Source: Rebecca billardiae RCC1528
Lineage: Eukaryota > Haptophyta
Length of the DNA: 64,000 nucleotides
Assembly (NCBI GenBank): GCA_965240325.2
Contig: OZ251239.1
Coordinates: forward strand, 310,001-374,000
Reading direction: 5' to 3'
This document shows positions 41,527 through 53,306 of this stretch, piece by piece (position 1 is the first letter of the stretch; every line of letters begins with the position of its first letter). The notes below the pieces were generated by a model that was given only the letters and a program-made list of their open reading frames with translations, searched no databases and was not told where the DNA came from. Made by a program: the position numbers and the translations under genes.

Positions 41527-43236
41527 TCACGCGCGGCCATCCCGGCGCGCGGCGTCACCGGCGCGGCCGCACAGCGCGAGGCCCTCGAGCCGGCGCGGCG
41601 CGCGTAGCGGCGACGCGTCGCGACGCGCGCGCGCTCCGTGCCCGAGGGCGGCAAGCTGCGAACCCCACGAGAGGACGCGCCCGTCCGCGCCGATGGCGAG
41701 CGCGTGCGCGGAGCCGAGGCAGACGTCGACGACGCGCGCGCGCTCGAGCGCGCGCACGCGCGTGGGCAGCGCCCGCGGCGCGTCGTCGCCGATCGCGAGC
41801 AGCCCGCACGCCGCCTCCGAGTCCCCTAGCCCGCTGCCCCAGCAGTACGCGGTGCCGCCCTCGGCCAGAGCGAAGCTCGCGCCCCAGCCTGCGCTCGCGC
41901 GCACGACGCGCACGGCGGCGAGTGCGGCGACGCGGCGCGGCGCGGCGCCCCGCTCGCGGGGCTCGTCGCCGTGGCCGAGCACGCACGTGCGCCCCGCGCC
42001 CGCGTCTTCAGACCGTCCAAACGAGTAGAGCGCTCCGTTCGCGTCCACGACGAGCGTGTACCGAAGGCCAGCGCTCACGTGCACGGCGGCTGCGCTGCCG
42101 AGGCCGCGCACGCGCGCGGGCGCGAGCGCGGCCGCGGCGGCGCGCGCGTCGTCGGGCGGCGCGCGGCCGTCGTCGCCAAACGCGTACACGCCGCCGCCCG
42201 CCGAGAGCAGCACGCTGTGCGCGCCGCCTGCCGCGACGGCGGTCGCGCGCACGCGCGCCGCGCGGAGCGCCTCGATGCGCGAGGGCGCATTCCGCGGCTG
42301 CGTGTCGCCGAGGCCGAGCCTGCCGTCGCGGCCGTCGCCCCACGCGTACACGTCGCCGTCGGCGGTGAGCACGAGGCTGTGCGCGTCGCCCGCCGCGACG
42401 CACACCGCATGCTCGTGCCGCAGCGCCGTCACGCGCGTCGGGAGGGCGACTGTGCACTTGTGCCCGAGACCAAGCTCGCCGTGAGCGTTGGCGCCGAGCA
42501 CGTACACGGCGCCAGCGTGGGTTGCGACGAGCAGGTGGCAGTGCGTGCGGCCCGCGGCGACGGAGCGGACGCGCACGCCGGCGAGCGCGGCCACGGGCCG
42601 CGGCGCGAGCACGGGCGCCGCCTCGCCGCGCGCCTCGTCGCCGACGCCCGCGCCGCCGCCGACGGCCGGAGGCGCGTGCGGCGCGCCGTCTCCGCAGAGA
42701 TACGAGTGCCACTGGTGGCCCCACGCGTGGAGCGCGCCCGCGGCGTCGACGGCGGCGCCAAAGGAGCACGGGCCGTGGGCGCACGCGACGCCCCCTGCGG
42801 CGATCACGCGCGCGTGCGCGCGCGCGCCGCGCCACACACGCTCGCGCGCGAGCAGCAGGGCAAGCCTCGTGCGCGCGCCGCGCGGCGGCGCGGCTGGCGG
42901 CAGCTGGCCGCGGCCGGCGGTGCGCGCGCACAGCGCGCGCTCGAGCGGCGCCTCGAACGCCCGAGCGGTCGCGTGGAGCGCAGCCAGATCGCACGGCGCG
43001 CGCACGAAGCCGATCACGCGCTCGAGCGCCTCAGCCGGCAGCTCGACGAGCACGAGCGCCGCGCGCGCGGCGCGCGCGCGCGCGCGGCCGGCGGCACGCG
43101 CGAGGGTGGCGCCGAGGCGCGCGTGGAGCGCGAAGAGCTCGTTCAGCTCGGGCTGCGGCGGCGCCTCCGACCCGAGCAGCTCGGCCTCCGCCGCCTCGGC
43201 GGCCGCGGCGAGTGCGCAGACGGTGCGACCGCCCAT
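41527..43236 (-). CDS. F-box-like protein with RCC1 repeats
   Basis: 569 residues from the ATG at 43236, no intron needed. Residues ~60-105 (LPAEALERVIGFV, then DLAALHATARAFEAPLE) resemble an F-box. From about 140 to the end the protein has a run of RCC1-type blades with the usual signature W-G/FG...G.LG.G..........V.......V..VA.G..H: examples are GDVYAWGDGRDGRLGLGD, VCVAAGDAHSLVL, ALYSFGRSEDAG and ADGRVLSWGSQLAALGHG. About six to seven blades are visible, enough for a beta-propeller. F-box/RCC1 proteins are usually substrate adaptors of SCF ubiquitin ligases, or exchange factors when the propeller acts on a small GTPase. The substrate is unknown. Confidence 0.8.
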   Translation of the reverse strand: MGGRTVCALAAAAEAAEAELLGSEAPPQPELNELFALHARLGATLARAAGRARARAARAALVLVELPAEALERVIGFVRAPCDLAALHATARAFEAPLERALCARTAGRGQLPPAAPPRGARTRLALLLARERVWRGARAHARVIAAGGVACAHGPCSFGAAVDAAGALHAWGHQWHSYLCGDGAPHAPPAVGGGAGVGDEARGEAAPVLAPRPVAALAGVRVRSVAAGRTHCHLLVATHAGAVYVLGANAHGELGLGHKCTVALPTRVTALRHEHAVCVAAGDAHSLVLTADGDVYAWGDGRDGRLGLGDTQPRNAPSRIEALRAARVRATAVAAGGAHSVLLSAGGGVYAFGDDGRAPPDDARAAAAALAPARVRGLGSAAAVHVSAGLRYTLVVDANGALYSFGRSEDAGAGRTCVLGHGDEPRERGAAPRRVAALAAVRVVRASAGWGASFALAEGGTAYCWGSGLGDSEAACGLLAIGDDAPRALPTRVRALERARVVDVCLGSAHALAIGADGRVLSWGSQLAALGHGARARRDASPLRAPRRLEGLALCGRAGDAARRDGRA

Positions 43237-43239
43237 TGG

Positions 43240-44050
43240 TTACTGCTACTTTCTCGTTAAGCACGGCGGTGATTCATCATACTGCACCAACATTCGTCCG
43301 CCTCATTCGGTTATCGAAACGACATACTGTACAAGTACTCGGGCCGAGAGGAAACTAGGAAAGCGAGTTCTATCGCCAGATGTACATTCCTGTGGTGTCC
43401 CAAAACAAAATGATAGGACGCCACGCGTAGGGGTACCGGATCATATCCGATGACATATGGGATGCCACTCCGCCCGGCGCCCCGACCCGAAATTTAAGCG
43501 TCATCGCTATCCCCTCGACAGCCCATTAGGCAAATGGTGCAGTGTGAGCGAATTGTGAGCAAGCGTTCAAATCGGTTCAGCTTTGAGCTGCACAGCTTTC
43601 CACCGTTTCAAACGTTTCATGGGGGCGACTAACCAAGTTCGCCAAACGGTTGTGTGGCCGCGTCAACTCCGGCATGCTTTAATCGGCAGGGCGGTACATA
43701 AACCCATATCTTACCAGTACTTTAATCATCTGCGCATCGTCAAGTCCAGGATACCGTCCAACTTGGACAGGTGCGCGCTGATTGGTTTGGACCTCAACCC
43801 TCGCGGGTTCTCAGGTTTCCAGGGGGTGAAGACCATACAATACTGCGCACCTTCTCGCCAACATCTGCCCTATGTGCGAGTATCGGACGCTCGTCGGGGT
43901 TGGGAAACGGTAGGGAAAGTCGTGTGCAAGCTTGCGCAAAGTTTCTCAAATAAGAGGTAGTGTCGCGGTACCCTCGACTTATTTTCGTCAGCGGCGCGAA
44001 CTTCGCGCACCCGAACCCGTGACCCGCAACATCGACCACGACGCCGTCAC
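43240..44050. other. Intergenic, no supported gene
   Basis: Moderate GC, several short ORFs, no recognised domain. Sequence just upstream of the next gene does not match the promoters of cyclin-like copies 1 and 2. Confidence 0.55.
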
Positions 44051-44055
44051 ACACC

Positions 44056-45132
44056 ATGCACCTCCCCGAAGTCCCGCTGGCGGGCACCTACGCCGACGTC
44101 GCGCCGCGCGTGCAGAGGCGCGTGCGGCAGCTCGTCGCCGCCATCAGTTCCAACGGCGTGCCGACCGACATGCGCTGGACCGCAGGCGTCAAGCCCGAGT
44201 CGCTCGTCCTCGCCTGCGTGTACCTCGGCCGCCTCCTCGCGAGCGCGGACGAGGGCTCGTGCACGAGCGAGCCGGCCCAGCTCTTCGCGGCGCACGCGCC
44301 GCTCCACTTCGCCACGTGCGTCACCCTCGCCGACAAGTACTGCAACGACCGCAGCTACGACAACATGCTCGCGCTCGTCGCCGACGCGGCGCTCGTTCTG
44401 CCGGCGGTGCTGCGCGCCGCGGAGTTTTCGACGCTCAGCGTGCTACTCGACACGTCGGGCATGAGCGTCGAGCCGGACGAGTTCGATACCTTCGCGTTCC
44501 TCATCCACGACACGAGATGGGAGGAGCTCGGCGTCGACTCCGCGCTCACGCTGCTCGCGCACATGACGCGCATGCATTCGACTGTCCTGCCGGCGGGCGC
44601 CGTCACGCAGCCGCTCGTGAGGTCAGGCGCAGAGCTGGACGGCGAGGCGCACCCCAAGCCCACCGGCGCAATGCAGGCCATGGGCAGCCTTTTCGACCGC
44701 GTGCGCGGCGCGCGCTCTGTGCACGCCGCCGACCGCACGAGCAGCCGCATCAGTGGCGGCAGCAGCAGCGGCAGCAGCAGCAGCAGCAGCAGCAGCGGTG
44801 GCAGTAGCAGCGGCGGCGGCAGTGGCCACGCTCGGCAGCGCAGTCGCAGCCGTAGCCGCGCGACTGTCGGTGTCGCGGGCGCCACGTCCAAGAGCGTGGA
44901 CGTCTCGGCGCCGAAGCCACCCACCTTTGTCCACCGCATGCGCGTCACCCAAATCCTCTCGCTCGGCGCCCCAGTGAGACGGTCGGCGCCGCATGCGAGC
45001 GACAGCACCTGCACCGCAGCCGGCGCACGTGCGACGAGTGTCCGCGGCCGGTCGTGGGCACACGGCGGCTCGCTCGCGCAGGCACTCGCTGCTGCGCGGG
45101 CGATGCCTGTGCGAGTGACCGCCGCCTTCTGA
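44056..45132 (+). CDS. Cyclin-like protein, copy 3 (diverged)
   Basis: 358 residues from the ATG at 44056. The first ~180 residues are about 80 percent or more the same as copies 1 and 2 by eye (MHLPEVPLAGTYADV; APLHFATCVTLADKYCNDRS), while the second half is different except for a short common core near the end and the ALAAAR-type C terminus. A poly-Ser/Gly tract (about residues 230-260) is coded by AGC repeats. Selection therefore seems to have kept the cyclin-box part and let the tail change. It has the same orientation as copy 2 and is separated from it by the RCC1 gene. Confidence 0.6.
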   Translation: MHLPEVPLAGTYADVAPRVQRRVRQLVAAISSNGVPTDMRWTAGVKPESLVLACVYLGRLLASADEGSCTSEPAQLFAAHAPLHFATCVTLADKYCNDRSYDNMLALVADAALVLPAVLRAAEFSTLSVLLDTSGMSVEPDEFDTFAFLIHDTRWEELGVDSALTLLAHMTRMHSTVLPAGAVTQPLVRSGAELDGEAHPKPTGAMQAMGSLFDRVRGARSVHAADRTSSRISGGSSSGSSSSSSSSGGSSSGGGSGHARQRSRSRSRATVGVAGATSKSVDVSAPKPPTFVHRMRVTQILSLGAPVRRSAPHASDSTCTAAGARATSVRGRSWAHGGSLAQALAAARAMPVRVTAAF

Positions 45133-45381
45133 ATGCCGCATGTCATCGTAACACTTGGGTCCTAGAGCTCTTCACTCTTCAGGAGTGGACTCTCCGAAGT
45201 AGCGGCAGCGCACGGCTGAACATGAACATCGGCAGCTCGGGGTGCGCAGCCTCGCGGGAGCCGTGTGGGTAGTTCGGGTCAGTGAGATCTGCATCTCACT
45301 CTGATTAGTATTGACGTCATCAACCTCAAACTACAAGTATCTCAATAAGGTCTGGCGCTCTGCAGTGGCGGATGCCAGCTG

Positions 45382-45520
45382 AAACTGGGGCTTTTGGCCC
45401 AGTTTGCGATGGCACAGTGGGGGGCTTCGCGGGTCAGTAAACTGGGGAAAAGCCTCAGTTTCAGATGGCACGCGCCCACTGCGGCCGTGCCATCGCAAAC
45501 TGGGCCGAATCGCCCAGTTT
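45382..45520. repeat. Three hairpins with AAACTGGG...CCCAGTTT stems (left)
   Basis: Stem-loops at 45382-45405, 45439-45461 and 45497-45520 share the stem AAACTGGG(C) with CCCAGTTT and loops of about six to eight bases; the middle one is imperfect. They alternate with GATGGCAC/GTGCCATC. The same series occurs in mirror order at 53168-53306. Confidence 0.85.
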
Positions 45521-46129
45521 GCGTGCGGGGACGCACTGCGGCCGGCTGCAACTTGGCTCAGCATGGGGCAGCTGTCCACAGCCCAGGCGGGGCGTCACCG
45601 CCTGCGGGCCGCCGGTGGGCAGGGCCGACGGCGTCGCAGAGCTCATGCGTGGGAGCGGCGCGTTGAGAAGGCAACCAAGGTCGAGAAGGAGGGGGCAAGG
45701 CCGGCAAGCAGCAGGGGCCACCGGTACGTTCGTACATGCCTCCACACCGGTGCACATCACCCTTGCTCGCGGCCGTGACCTGTGCTGGCACTCACCTCAT
45801 CATCGCCCACCATGCAGTGGCGGCCGAGCTAAGGCGAATACTCACAGGCACCGAACACGCATCGGCGGTGCCCACTGGTGCTGGCATGCTGTCCTCTACT
45901 TGCTGTCGGACAGCAAGCGGAGACGGCACCGCCGCAGCTGCGAGCGGGTGAGGTGCTGCTCTGCTCAGCGAGGCTGAGAGGCTGAGCACGGATCACGGAT
46001 GGTGAGCCCTGGTCTCTCAACGCATCCAGGAGAGCAGTTGGTGCATAACTGTGCTCAGGCGTGCAGGACCAACCATCCGGTGCTGCTTCAAGCACCCGCG
46101 CCAACAGCGGCGGTACTCAACTCCACGCT

Positions 46130-48845
46130 GCTCATGCGGCCACACAGCTGCAGGGATGGTGCCACGGCGGGCGGCGGCGGTCGACGCAGCTGTCAGCTCG
46201 GCGGTGCGCGCCCGAGGGGCCTAGGCGACGAACGCGCCGAGCGCGGTGTGGCTGCTCGCTTCGCCCAGCGCGCGCGAGCCGCTGCCATCGGGTGCCGCTG
46301 CGCCCGCGCCCAGCGCGGGCAGCAGCAGCTGTACTCAACTCCTCGCCGAGTGCGGCGGCAGCAGCAGGGATGGTGCCACGGCGGGCGGCGGCGGTCGCTG
46401 CAGCTGGCAGCTCGGTGGTGCGCGCCCGAGGAGCCTGGGCGCTGGGCGCACCGAGCGCGGTGACGCTGCTCGCCTCGCCCAGCGCGCTGGAGCCGCTGCC
46501 ACCGGGCGCCGCTGCGCCCGCGCCCAGCCGGGGCAGCAGCAGCTGCGCTCGACTCCGCGCCGAGTGCGGCGGCAGCAGCGGGGATGGTGCCACGGCGGGC
46601 GGCGGCGGTCGCTGGAGCTGGCAGCTCGGTGGTGCCTGCCCGATGGGCCTGGGCGCTGGGCGCACCGAGCGCGGTGACGCTGCTCGCCTCGCCCAACGCG
46701 CTCGAGCCGCTGCCATCGGGCGCTGCGCTGCCCGCGCCCAGCTTGGGCAGCAGCAGCTGCGCTCGACTCCGCGCCGAGTGCGGCGGCAGCAGCGGGGATG
46801 GTGCCACGGCGGGCGGCGGCGGTCGCTGCAGCTGGCAGCTCGGTGGTGCCTGCCCGATGGGCCTGGGCGCTGGGCGCACCGAGCGCGGTGACGCTGCTCG
46901 CCTCGCCCAACGCGCTGGAGCCGCTGCCATCGGGCGCTGCGCTGCCCGCGCCCAGCTTGGGCAGCAGCAGCTGCGCTCGACTCCGCGCCGAGTGCGGCGG
47001 CAGCAGCAGGGATGGTGACACGGCGGGCGGCGGCGGTCGCTGGAGCTGGCAGCTCGGTGGTGTGCGCCCGAGGAGCCTGGGCGCTGGGCGCACCGAGCGC
47101 GGTGACGCTGCTCGCCTCGCCCAGCGCGCTGGAGCCGCTGCCATCGGGCGCTGCTGCGCCCGCGCCCAGCTTGGGCAGCAGCAGCTGCGCTCGACTCCGC
47201 GCCGAGTGCGGCGGCAGCAGCGGGGATGGTGCCACGGCGGGCTGTGGCAGGTGCTGGAGCTGGCAGCTCGGTGGTGCGCGCCCGAGGAGCCTGGGCGCTG
47301 GGCGCACCGAGCGCGGTGACGCTGCTCGCCTCGCCCAGCGCGCTCGAGCCGCTGCCATCGGGCGCTGCTGCGCCCGCGCCCAGCCGGGGCAGCAGCAGCT
47401 GCGCTCGACTCCGCGCCGCGTGCGGCGGCAGCAGCAGGGATGGTGCCACGGCGGGCGGTGGCGGTCGCTGGAGCTGGCAGCTCGGTGGTGCGCGCCCGAG
47501 GAGCCTGGGCGCTGGGCGCACCGAGCGCGGTGACGCTGCTCGCCTCGCCCAACGCGCTGGAGCCGCTGCCATCGGGCGCGGCTGCGCCCGCGCCCAGCTT
47601 GGGCAGCAGCAGCTGCGCTCGACTCCGCGCCGAGTGCGGCGGTAGCAGCAGGGATGGTGCCACGGCGGGCGGCGGCGGTCGCTGGAGCTGGCAGCTCGGT
47701 GGTGCGCGCCCGAGGAGCCTGGGCGCTGGGCGCACCGAGCGCGGTGACGCTGCTCGCCTCGCCCAGCGCGCTCGAGCCGCTGCCACCGGGCGCGGCTGCG
47801 CCCGCGCCCAGCTTGGGCAGCAGCAGCTGCGCTCGACTCCGCGCCGAGTGCGGCGGCAGCAGCAGGGATGGTGCCACGGCGGGCGGCGGCGGTCGCTGGA
47901 GCTGGCAGCTCGGTGGTGCGCGCCCGAGGAGCCTGGGCGCTGGGCGCACCGAGCGCGGTGACGCTGCTCGCCTCGCCCAACGCGCTGGAGCCGCTGCCAT
48001 CGGGCGCTGCTGCGCCCGCGCCCAGCCGGGGCAGCAGCAGCTGCGCTCGACTCCGCGCCGCGTGCGGCGGCAGCAGCAGGGATGGTGCCACGGCGGGCGG
48101 CGGCGGTCGCTGCAGCTGAAAGCTCGTTGGTGCCTGCCCGATGGGCCTGGGCGCTGGGCGCACCGAGCGCGGTGACGCTGCTCGCCTCGCCCAGCGCGCT
48201 CGAGCCGCTGTCACCAGGCGCCGCTGCGCCCGCGCCCAGCCGGGGCAGCAGCAGCTGCGCTCGACTCCGCGCCGCGTGCGGCGGCAGCAGCAGGGATGGT
48301 GCCACGGCGGGCGGCGGCGGTCGCTGCAGCTGAAAGCTCGTTGGTGCCTGCCCGATGGGCCTGGGCGCTGGGCGCACCGAGCGCGGTGACGCTGCTCGCC
48401 TCGCCCAGCGCGCTCGAGCCGCTGTCACCAGGCGCTGCTGCGCCCGCGCCCAGCCGGGGCAGCTGCAGCTGCGCTCGACTCCGCGCCGAGTGCGGCGGCA
48501 GCAGCAGGGATGGTGCCACGGCGGGCTGTGGCAGTCGCTGGAGCTGGCAGCTCGGTGGTGCGCGCCCGAGGAGCCTGGGCGCTGGGCGCACCGAGCGCGG
48601 TGACGCTGCTCGCCTCGCCCAGCGCGCTCGAGCCGCTGCCATCGGGCGCTGCTGCGCCCGCGCCCAGCTTGGGCAGCAGCAGCTGCGCTCGACTCCGCGC
48701 CGAGTGCGGCGGCAGCAGCAGGGATGGTGACACGGCGGGCGGCGGCGGTCGCTGGAGCTGGCAGCTCGGTGGTGCGCGCCCGAGGAGCCTGGGCGCTGGG
48801 CGCACCGAGCGCGGTGACGCTGCTCGCCTCGCCCAGCGCGCTGGT
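46130..48845 (+). repeat. 214-bp satellite, left array, 13 units
   Basis: The landmark ATGGTG(C/A)CACGGCGGGC occurs at 46156, 46370, 46584, 46798, 47012, 47226, 47440, 47654, 47868, 48082, 48296, 48510 and 48724: twelve consecutive intervals of exactly 214 bp. Units differ only by substitutions. Since 214 is one more than a multiple of three, the frame shifts each unit; all three minus-strand frames stay open for about 2 kb, while plus-strand ORFs end after about 173 codons. The predicted polypeptides are Ala/Arg/Ser-rich and resemble no family, so I treat the array as non-coding. Confidence 0.95.
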
Positions 48846-48905
48846 GAGTCGCTGCCACCCGGCGCTGCGCTGTCTGCGCCCAGCCGGAGCAGCTGCAGCA
48901 GCTCA

Positions 48906-49784
48906 GATCAGCACCGTCGCGACTGCTCGGTCGATGCGTATGATGAACTAGATGAGTGACCCGCTGACTCGCTGTCAGCAGTCGCAGCCTCGCAGCGCGG
49001 CCGGCCGCCGCGTTAACCCGCCGGTAAACGACCGCGCGCGGTCGGTTATTGCGGGGGCGGGGCAGCCGGTCAGAGCCGCGAGCCGAGCGGCTACTGAGTA
49101 CTGTGTCATCACCGTCCGGTCTCCGACTCCGGAGTCGCGTCCCGCCGTCCGATCGGGGATATTCGGGCGATCCGGTTACGCGGACCCGATCTCCGAGGAG
49201 TTGGTCATAATGTACTATATATATATGCAGCAGACCGACAACTGGTATAGAGGGCTCATGGCACTGCATGCGCAGCCGCAGCAGCTATATATATATATAT
49301 ATAATGCGCGCCGCTCGGTCATCGGAGCAGAGTGATGAATTCGTCTGGCGTCATCTGCGCTACTATACTTATTATAAATTCTTAGCTGCGCTCAAATTCG
49401 CGCCGTCATATTCGGAGCAGACTACGGTATTCGATGCTGATGATGATGCTGATGATGCCGATGTATCGCGCGACGACGATATAGCAGTCGTCCATATCCG
49501 CCAATACCGGCCGGGCTGTGCTCGGCACTCCGCGACTCGCGAGTCCGGATCACCTACGGGCACGGCACTACTCCAGCCCCGAGTACGACCACTGACTACG
49601 CCATCCGAGGCATCGGCACGGCTGGGCTGCTGCCTGCGGCCCGGCACAAGCGACTCGCTCATCTACTTCACACGCAGCGACCGAGCAGCAGTCGCAGTAA
49701 TCTGCTGAGCAGCAGCAGTTAATCACCAGCCTGCTGCTGCTGCTGCCTGCCACGACACGGCACGCGGCGTGGAGTCGAGCGCAG
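48906..49784. other. Unique spacer at the centre of the 8-kb palindrome
   Basis: About 0.88 kb not shared between the arms, with TATATA tracts at 49217 and 49286-49304 and a GATGATGCTGATGATGCC stretch at 49440. No gene is recognised. Confidence 0.6.
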
Positions 49785-49829
49785 AGTCTGCAGCTGCCCG
49801 GGCGGTGCAGCAGCATCAGATGGCAGCGG

Positions 49830-52530
49830 CTCGAGCGCGGTGGGCGAGGCGAGCAGCGTCACCGCGCTCAGTGCGTCCACCGCCCAGGCCCCTGAAGCAC
49901 GAACCGCCGGGGTGTCAGCTCCAGCGACCGCCGCCGGCCGCCGTGGCACCATCCCCGCTGCTGCCGCCGCACGCGGTGGGAAGTCGAGCGCAGCTGCTGC
50001 TGCCCAAGCGGGGCGCAGGCGCAGCAGCATCGGATGGCAGCGGCTCCAGCGCGCTGCGGGAAGCGAGCGGCGTCACCGCGCTCGGTGCGCCAAATGCCTA
50101 GCCCCCTCGGGCGCGCACCGCCGGGCTTTGAGCTCCAGCGACCGCCGCCGCCAGACGTGGCACCATCCCTGCTGCTGCTGCCGCACGCGGCGCGGAGTTG
50201 AGCGCAGCTGCTGCTGCCCCGGCTGGGCGCGGGCGCAGCAGCGCCCGATGGCAGCGGCTCGAGCGCGCTGGGCGAGGCGAGCAGCGTCACCGCGCTCGGT
50301 GCGCCCAGCGCCCAGGCTCCTCGGGCGCGCACCACCGAGCTGCCAGCTCCAGCACCTGCCACAGCCCGCCGTGGCACCATCCCCGCTGCTGCCGCCGCAC
50401 TCGGCGCGGAGTCGAGCGCAGCTGCTGCTGCCCAAGCTGGGCGCGGGCGCAGCAGCGCCCGATGGCAGCGGCTCGAGCGCGCTGGGCGAGGCGAGCAGCG
50501 TCACCGCGCTCGGTGCGCCCAGCGCCCAGGCTCCTCGGGCGCGCACCACCGAGCTGCCAGCTCCAGCGACTGCCACAGCCCGCCGTGGCACCATCCCTGC
50601 TGCTGCCGCCGCACGCGGCGCGGAGTCGAGCGCAGCTGCTGCTGCCCAAGCTGGGCGCGGGCAGCGCAGCGCCCGATGGCAGCGGCTCCAGCGCGTTGGG
50701 CGAGGCGAGCAGTGTCACCGCGCTCGGTGCGCCCAGCGCCCAGGCCCATCGGGCAGGCACCAACGAGCTTTCAGCTGCAGCGACCGCCGCCGCCCGCCGT
50801 GGCACCATCCCTGCTGCTGCCGCCGCACGCGGCGCGGAGTCGAGCGCAGCTGCTGCTGCCCCGGCTGGGCGCGGGCGCAGCAGCGCCCGGTGGCAGCGGC
50901 TCGAGCGCGCTGGGCGAGGCGAGCAGCGTCACCGCGCTCGGTGCGCCCAGCGCCCAGGCTCCTCGGGCGCGCACCACCGAGCTGCCAGCTCCAGCGACCG
51001 CCGCCGCCCGCCGTGGCACCATCCCTGCTGCTACCGCCGCACTCGGCGCGGAGTCGAGCGCAGCTGCTGCTGCCCAAGCTGGGCGCGGGCAGCGCAGCGC
51101 CCGATGGCAGCGGCTCCAGCGCGTTGGGCGAGGCGAGCAGCGTCACCGCGCTCGGTGCGCCCAGCGCCCAGGCTCCTCGGGCGCGCACCACCGAGCTGCC
51201 AGCTCCAGCGACTGCCACCGCCAGACGTGGCACCATCCCTGCTGCTGCTGCCGCACGCGGCGCGGAGTTGAGCGCAGCTGCTGCTGCCCCGGCTGGGCGC
51301 GGGCGCAGCAGCGCCCGATGGCAGCGGCTCGAGCGCGCTGGGCGAGGCGAGCAGCGTCACCGCGCTCGGTGCGCCCAGCGCCCAGGCTCCTCGGGCGCGC
51401 ACCACCGAGCTGCCAGCTCCAGCACCTGCCACAGCCCGCCGTGGCACCATCCCCGCTGCTGCCGCCGCACTCGGCGCGGAGTCGAGCGCAGCTGCTGCTG
51501 CCCAAGCTGGGCGCGGGCGCAGCAGCGCCCGATGGCAGCGGCTCGAGCGCGCTGGGCGAGGCGAGCAGCGTCACCGCGCTCGGTGCGCCCAGCGCCCAGG
51601 CTCCTCGGGCGCACACCACCGAGCTGCCAGCTCCAGCGACCGCCGCAGCCCGCCGTGTCACCATCCCTGCTGCTGCCGCCGCACTCGGCGCGGAGTCGAG
51701 CGCAGCTGCTGCTGCCCAAGCTGGGCGCGGGCAGCGCAGCGCCCGATGGCAGCGGCTCGAGCGCGTTGGGCGAGGCGAGCAGCGTCACCGCGCTCGGTGC
51801 GCCCAGCGCCCAGGCCCATCGGGCAGGCACCACCGAGCTGCCAGCTCCAGCGACCGCCGCCGCCCGCCGTGGCACCATCCCTGCTGCTGCCGCCGCACTC
51901 GGCGCGGAGTCGAGCGCAGCTGCTGCTGCCCAAGCTGGGCGCGGGCAGCGCAGCGCCCGATGGCAGCGGCTCGAGCGCGTTGGGCGAGGCGAGCAGCGTC
52001 ACCGCGCTCGGTGCGCCCAGCGCCCAGGCCCCTCGGGCGCGCACCACCGAGCTGCCAGCTCCAGCGACCGCCGCCGCCCGCCGTGGCACCATCCCCGCTG
52101 CTGCCGCCGCACTCGGCGCGGAGTCGAGCGCAGCTGCTGCTGCCCCGGCTGGGCGCGGGCGCAGCGGCGCCCGGTGGCAGCGGCTCCAGCGCGCTGGGCG
52201 AGGCGAGCAGCGTCACCGCGCTCGGTGCGCCCAGCGCCCAGGCTCCTCGGGCGCGCACCACCGAGCTGCCAGCTGCAGCGACTGCCGCAGCCCGCCGTGG
52301 CACCATCCCTGCTGCTGCCGCCGCACTCGGCGAGGAGTTGAGTACAGCTGCTGCTGCCCGCGCTGGGCGCGGGCGCAGCGGCACCCGATGGCAGCGGCTC
52401 GCGCGCGCTGGGCGAAGCGAGCAGCCACACCGCGCTCGGCGCGTTCGTCGCCTAGGCCCCTCGGGCGCGCACCGCCGAGCTGACAGCTGCGTCGACCGCC
52501 GCCGCCCGCCGTGGCACCATCCCTGCAGCT
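49830..52530 (-). repeat. 214-bp satellite, right array, 13 units
   Basis: On the minus strand the same landmark starts at 52520, 52306, 52092, 51878, 51664, 51450, 51236, 51022, 50808, 50594, 50380, 50166 and 49952, again with twelve exact 214-bp steps. The outermost units match their left-arm partners closely; inner units match less well and carry private substitutions. The plus strand (reading outward from the centre) is the open one here, including one frame of 833 codons (49840-52341). Confidence 0.95.
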
Positions 52531-53167
52531 GTGTGGCCGCATGAGCAGCGTGGAGTTGAGTACCGCCGCTGTTGGCGCGGGTGCTTGAAGCAGCACCGGA
52601 TGGTTGGTCCTGCACGCCTGAGCACAGTTATGCACCAACTGCTCTCCTGGATGCGTTGAGAGACCAGGGCTCACCATCCGTGATCCGTGCTCAGCCTCTC
52701 AGCCTCGCTGAGCAGAGCAGCACCTCACCCGCTCGCAGCTGCGGCGGTGCCGTCTCCGCTTGCTGTCCGACAGCAAGTAGAGGACAGCATGCCAGCACCA
52801 GTGGGCACCGCCGATGCGTGTTCGGTGCCTGTGAGTATTCGCCTTAGCTCGGCCGCCACTGCATGGTGGGCGATGATGAGGTGAGTGCCAGCACAGGTCA
52901 CGGCCGCGAGCAAGGGTGATGTGCACCGGTGTGGAGGCATGTACGAACGTACCGGTGGCCCCTGCTGCTTGCCGGCCTTGCCCCCTCCTTCTCGACCTTG
53001 GTTGCCTTCTCAACGCGCTGCTCCCACGCATGAGCTCTGCGACGCCGTCGGCCCTGCCCACCGGCGGCCCGCAGGCGGTGACGCCCCGCCTGGGCTGTGG
53101 ACAGCTGCCCTGTTGCCCCATGCTGAGCCAAGTTGCAGCCGGCCGCAGTGCGTCCCCGTGCACACGC

Positions 53168-53306
53168 AAACTGGGCGATTCGGCCCAGTTTGCGATGGCA
53201 CGGCCGCAGTGGGCGCGTGCCATCTGAAACTGAGGCTTTTCCCCAGTTTACTGACCCGCGAAGCCCCCCACTGTGCCATCGCAAACTGGGCCAAAAGCCC
53301 CAGTTT
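53168..53306. repeat. AAACTGGG...CCCAGTTT hairpins (right)
   Basis: Mirror copies of the left-arm hairpins, the outermost at 53283-53306 and the innermost at 53168-53191. Confidence 0.85.

Larger units (their letters stand above)
45348..48905 (+). repeat. Inverted duplication 2, left arm
   Basis: A ~3.5-kb arm whose reverse complement is at 49785-53341. The outer ~800 bp are single-copy sequence shared by both arms with a few small indels; the inner ~2.7 kb are the 214-bp satellite. The outer edge is AGGT(C/T)TGGCGCTCTGCAG. Confidence 0.93.

Noticed and set aside
46132-52544. Long ORFs of 620-833 codons across the satellite arrays, as possible repeat proteins
   Set aside because: All three frames are open at once, the 214-bp unit shifts frame each time, and the products are Ala/Arg/Ser-rich with no domain. 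Composition and repetition explain the openness better than selection.
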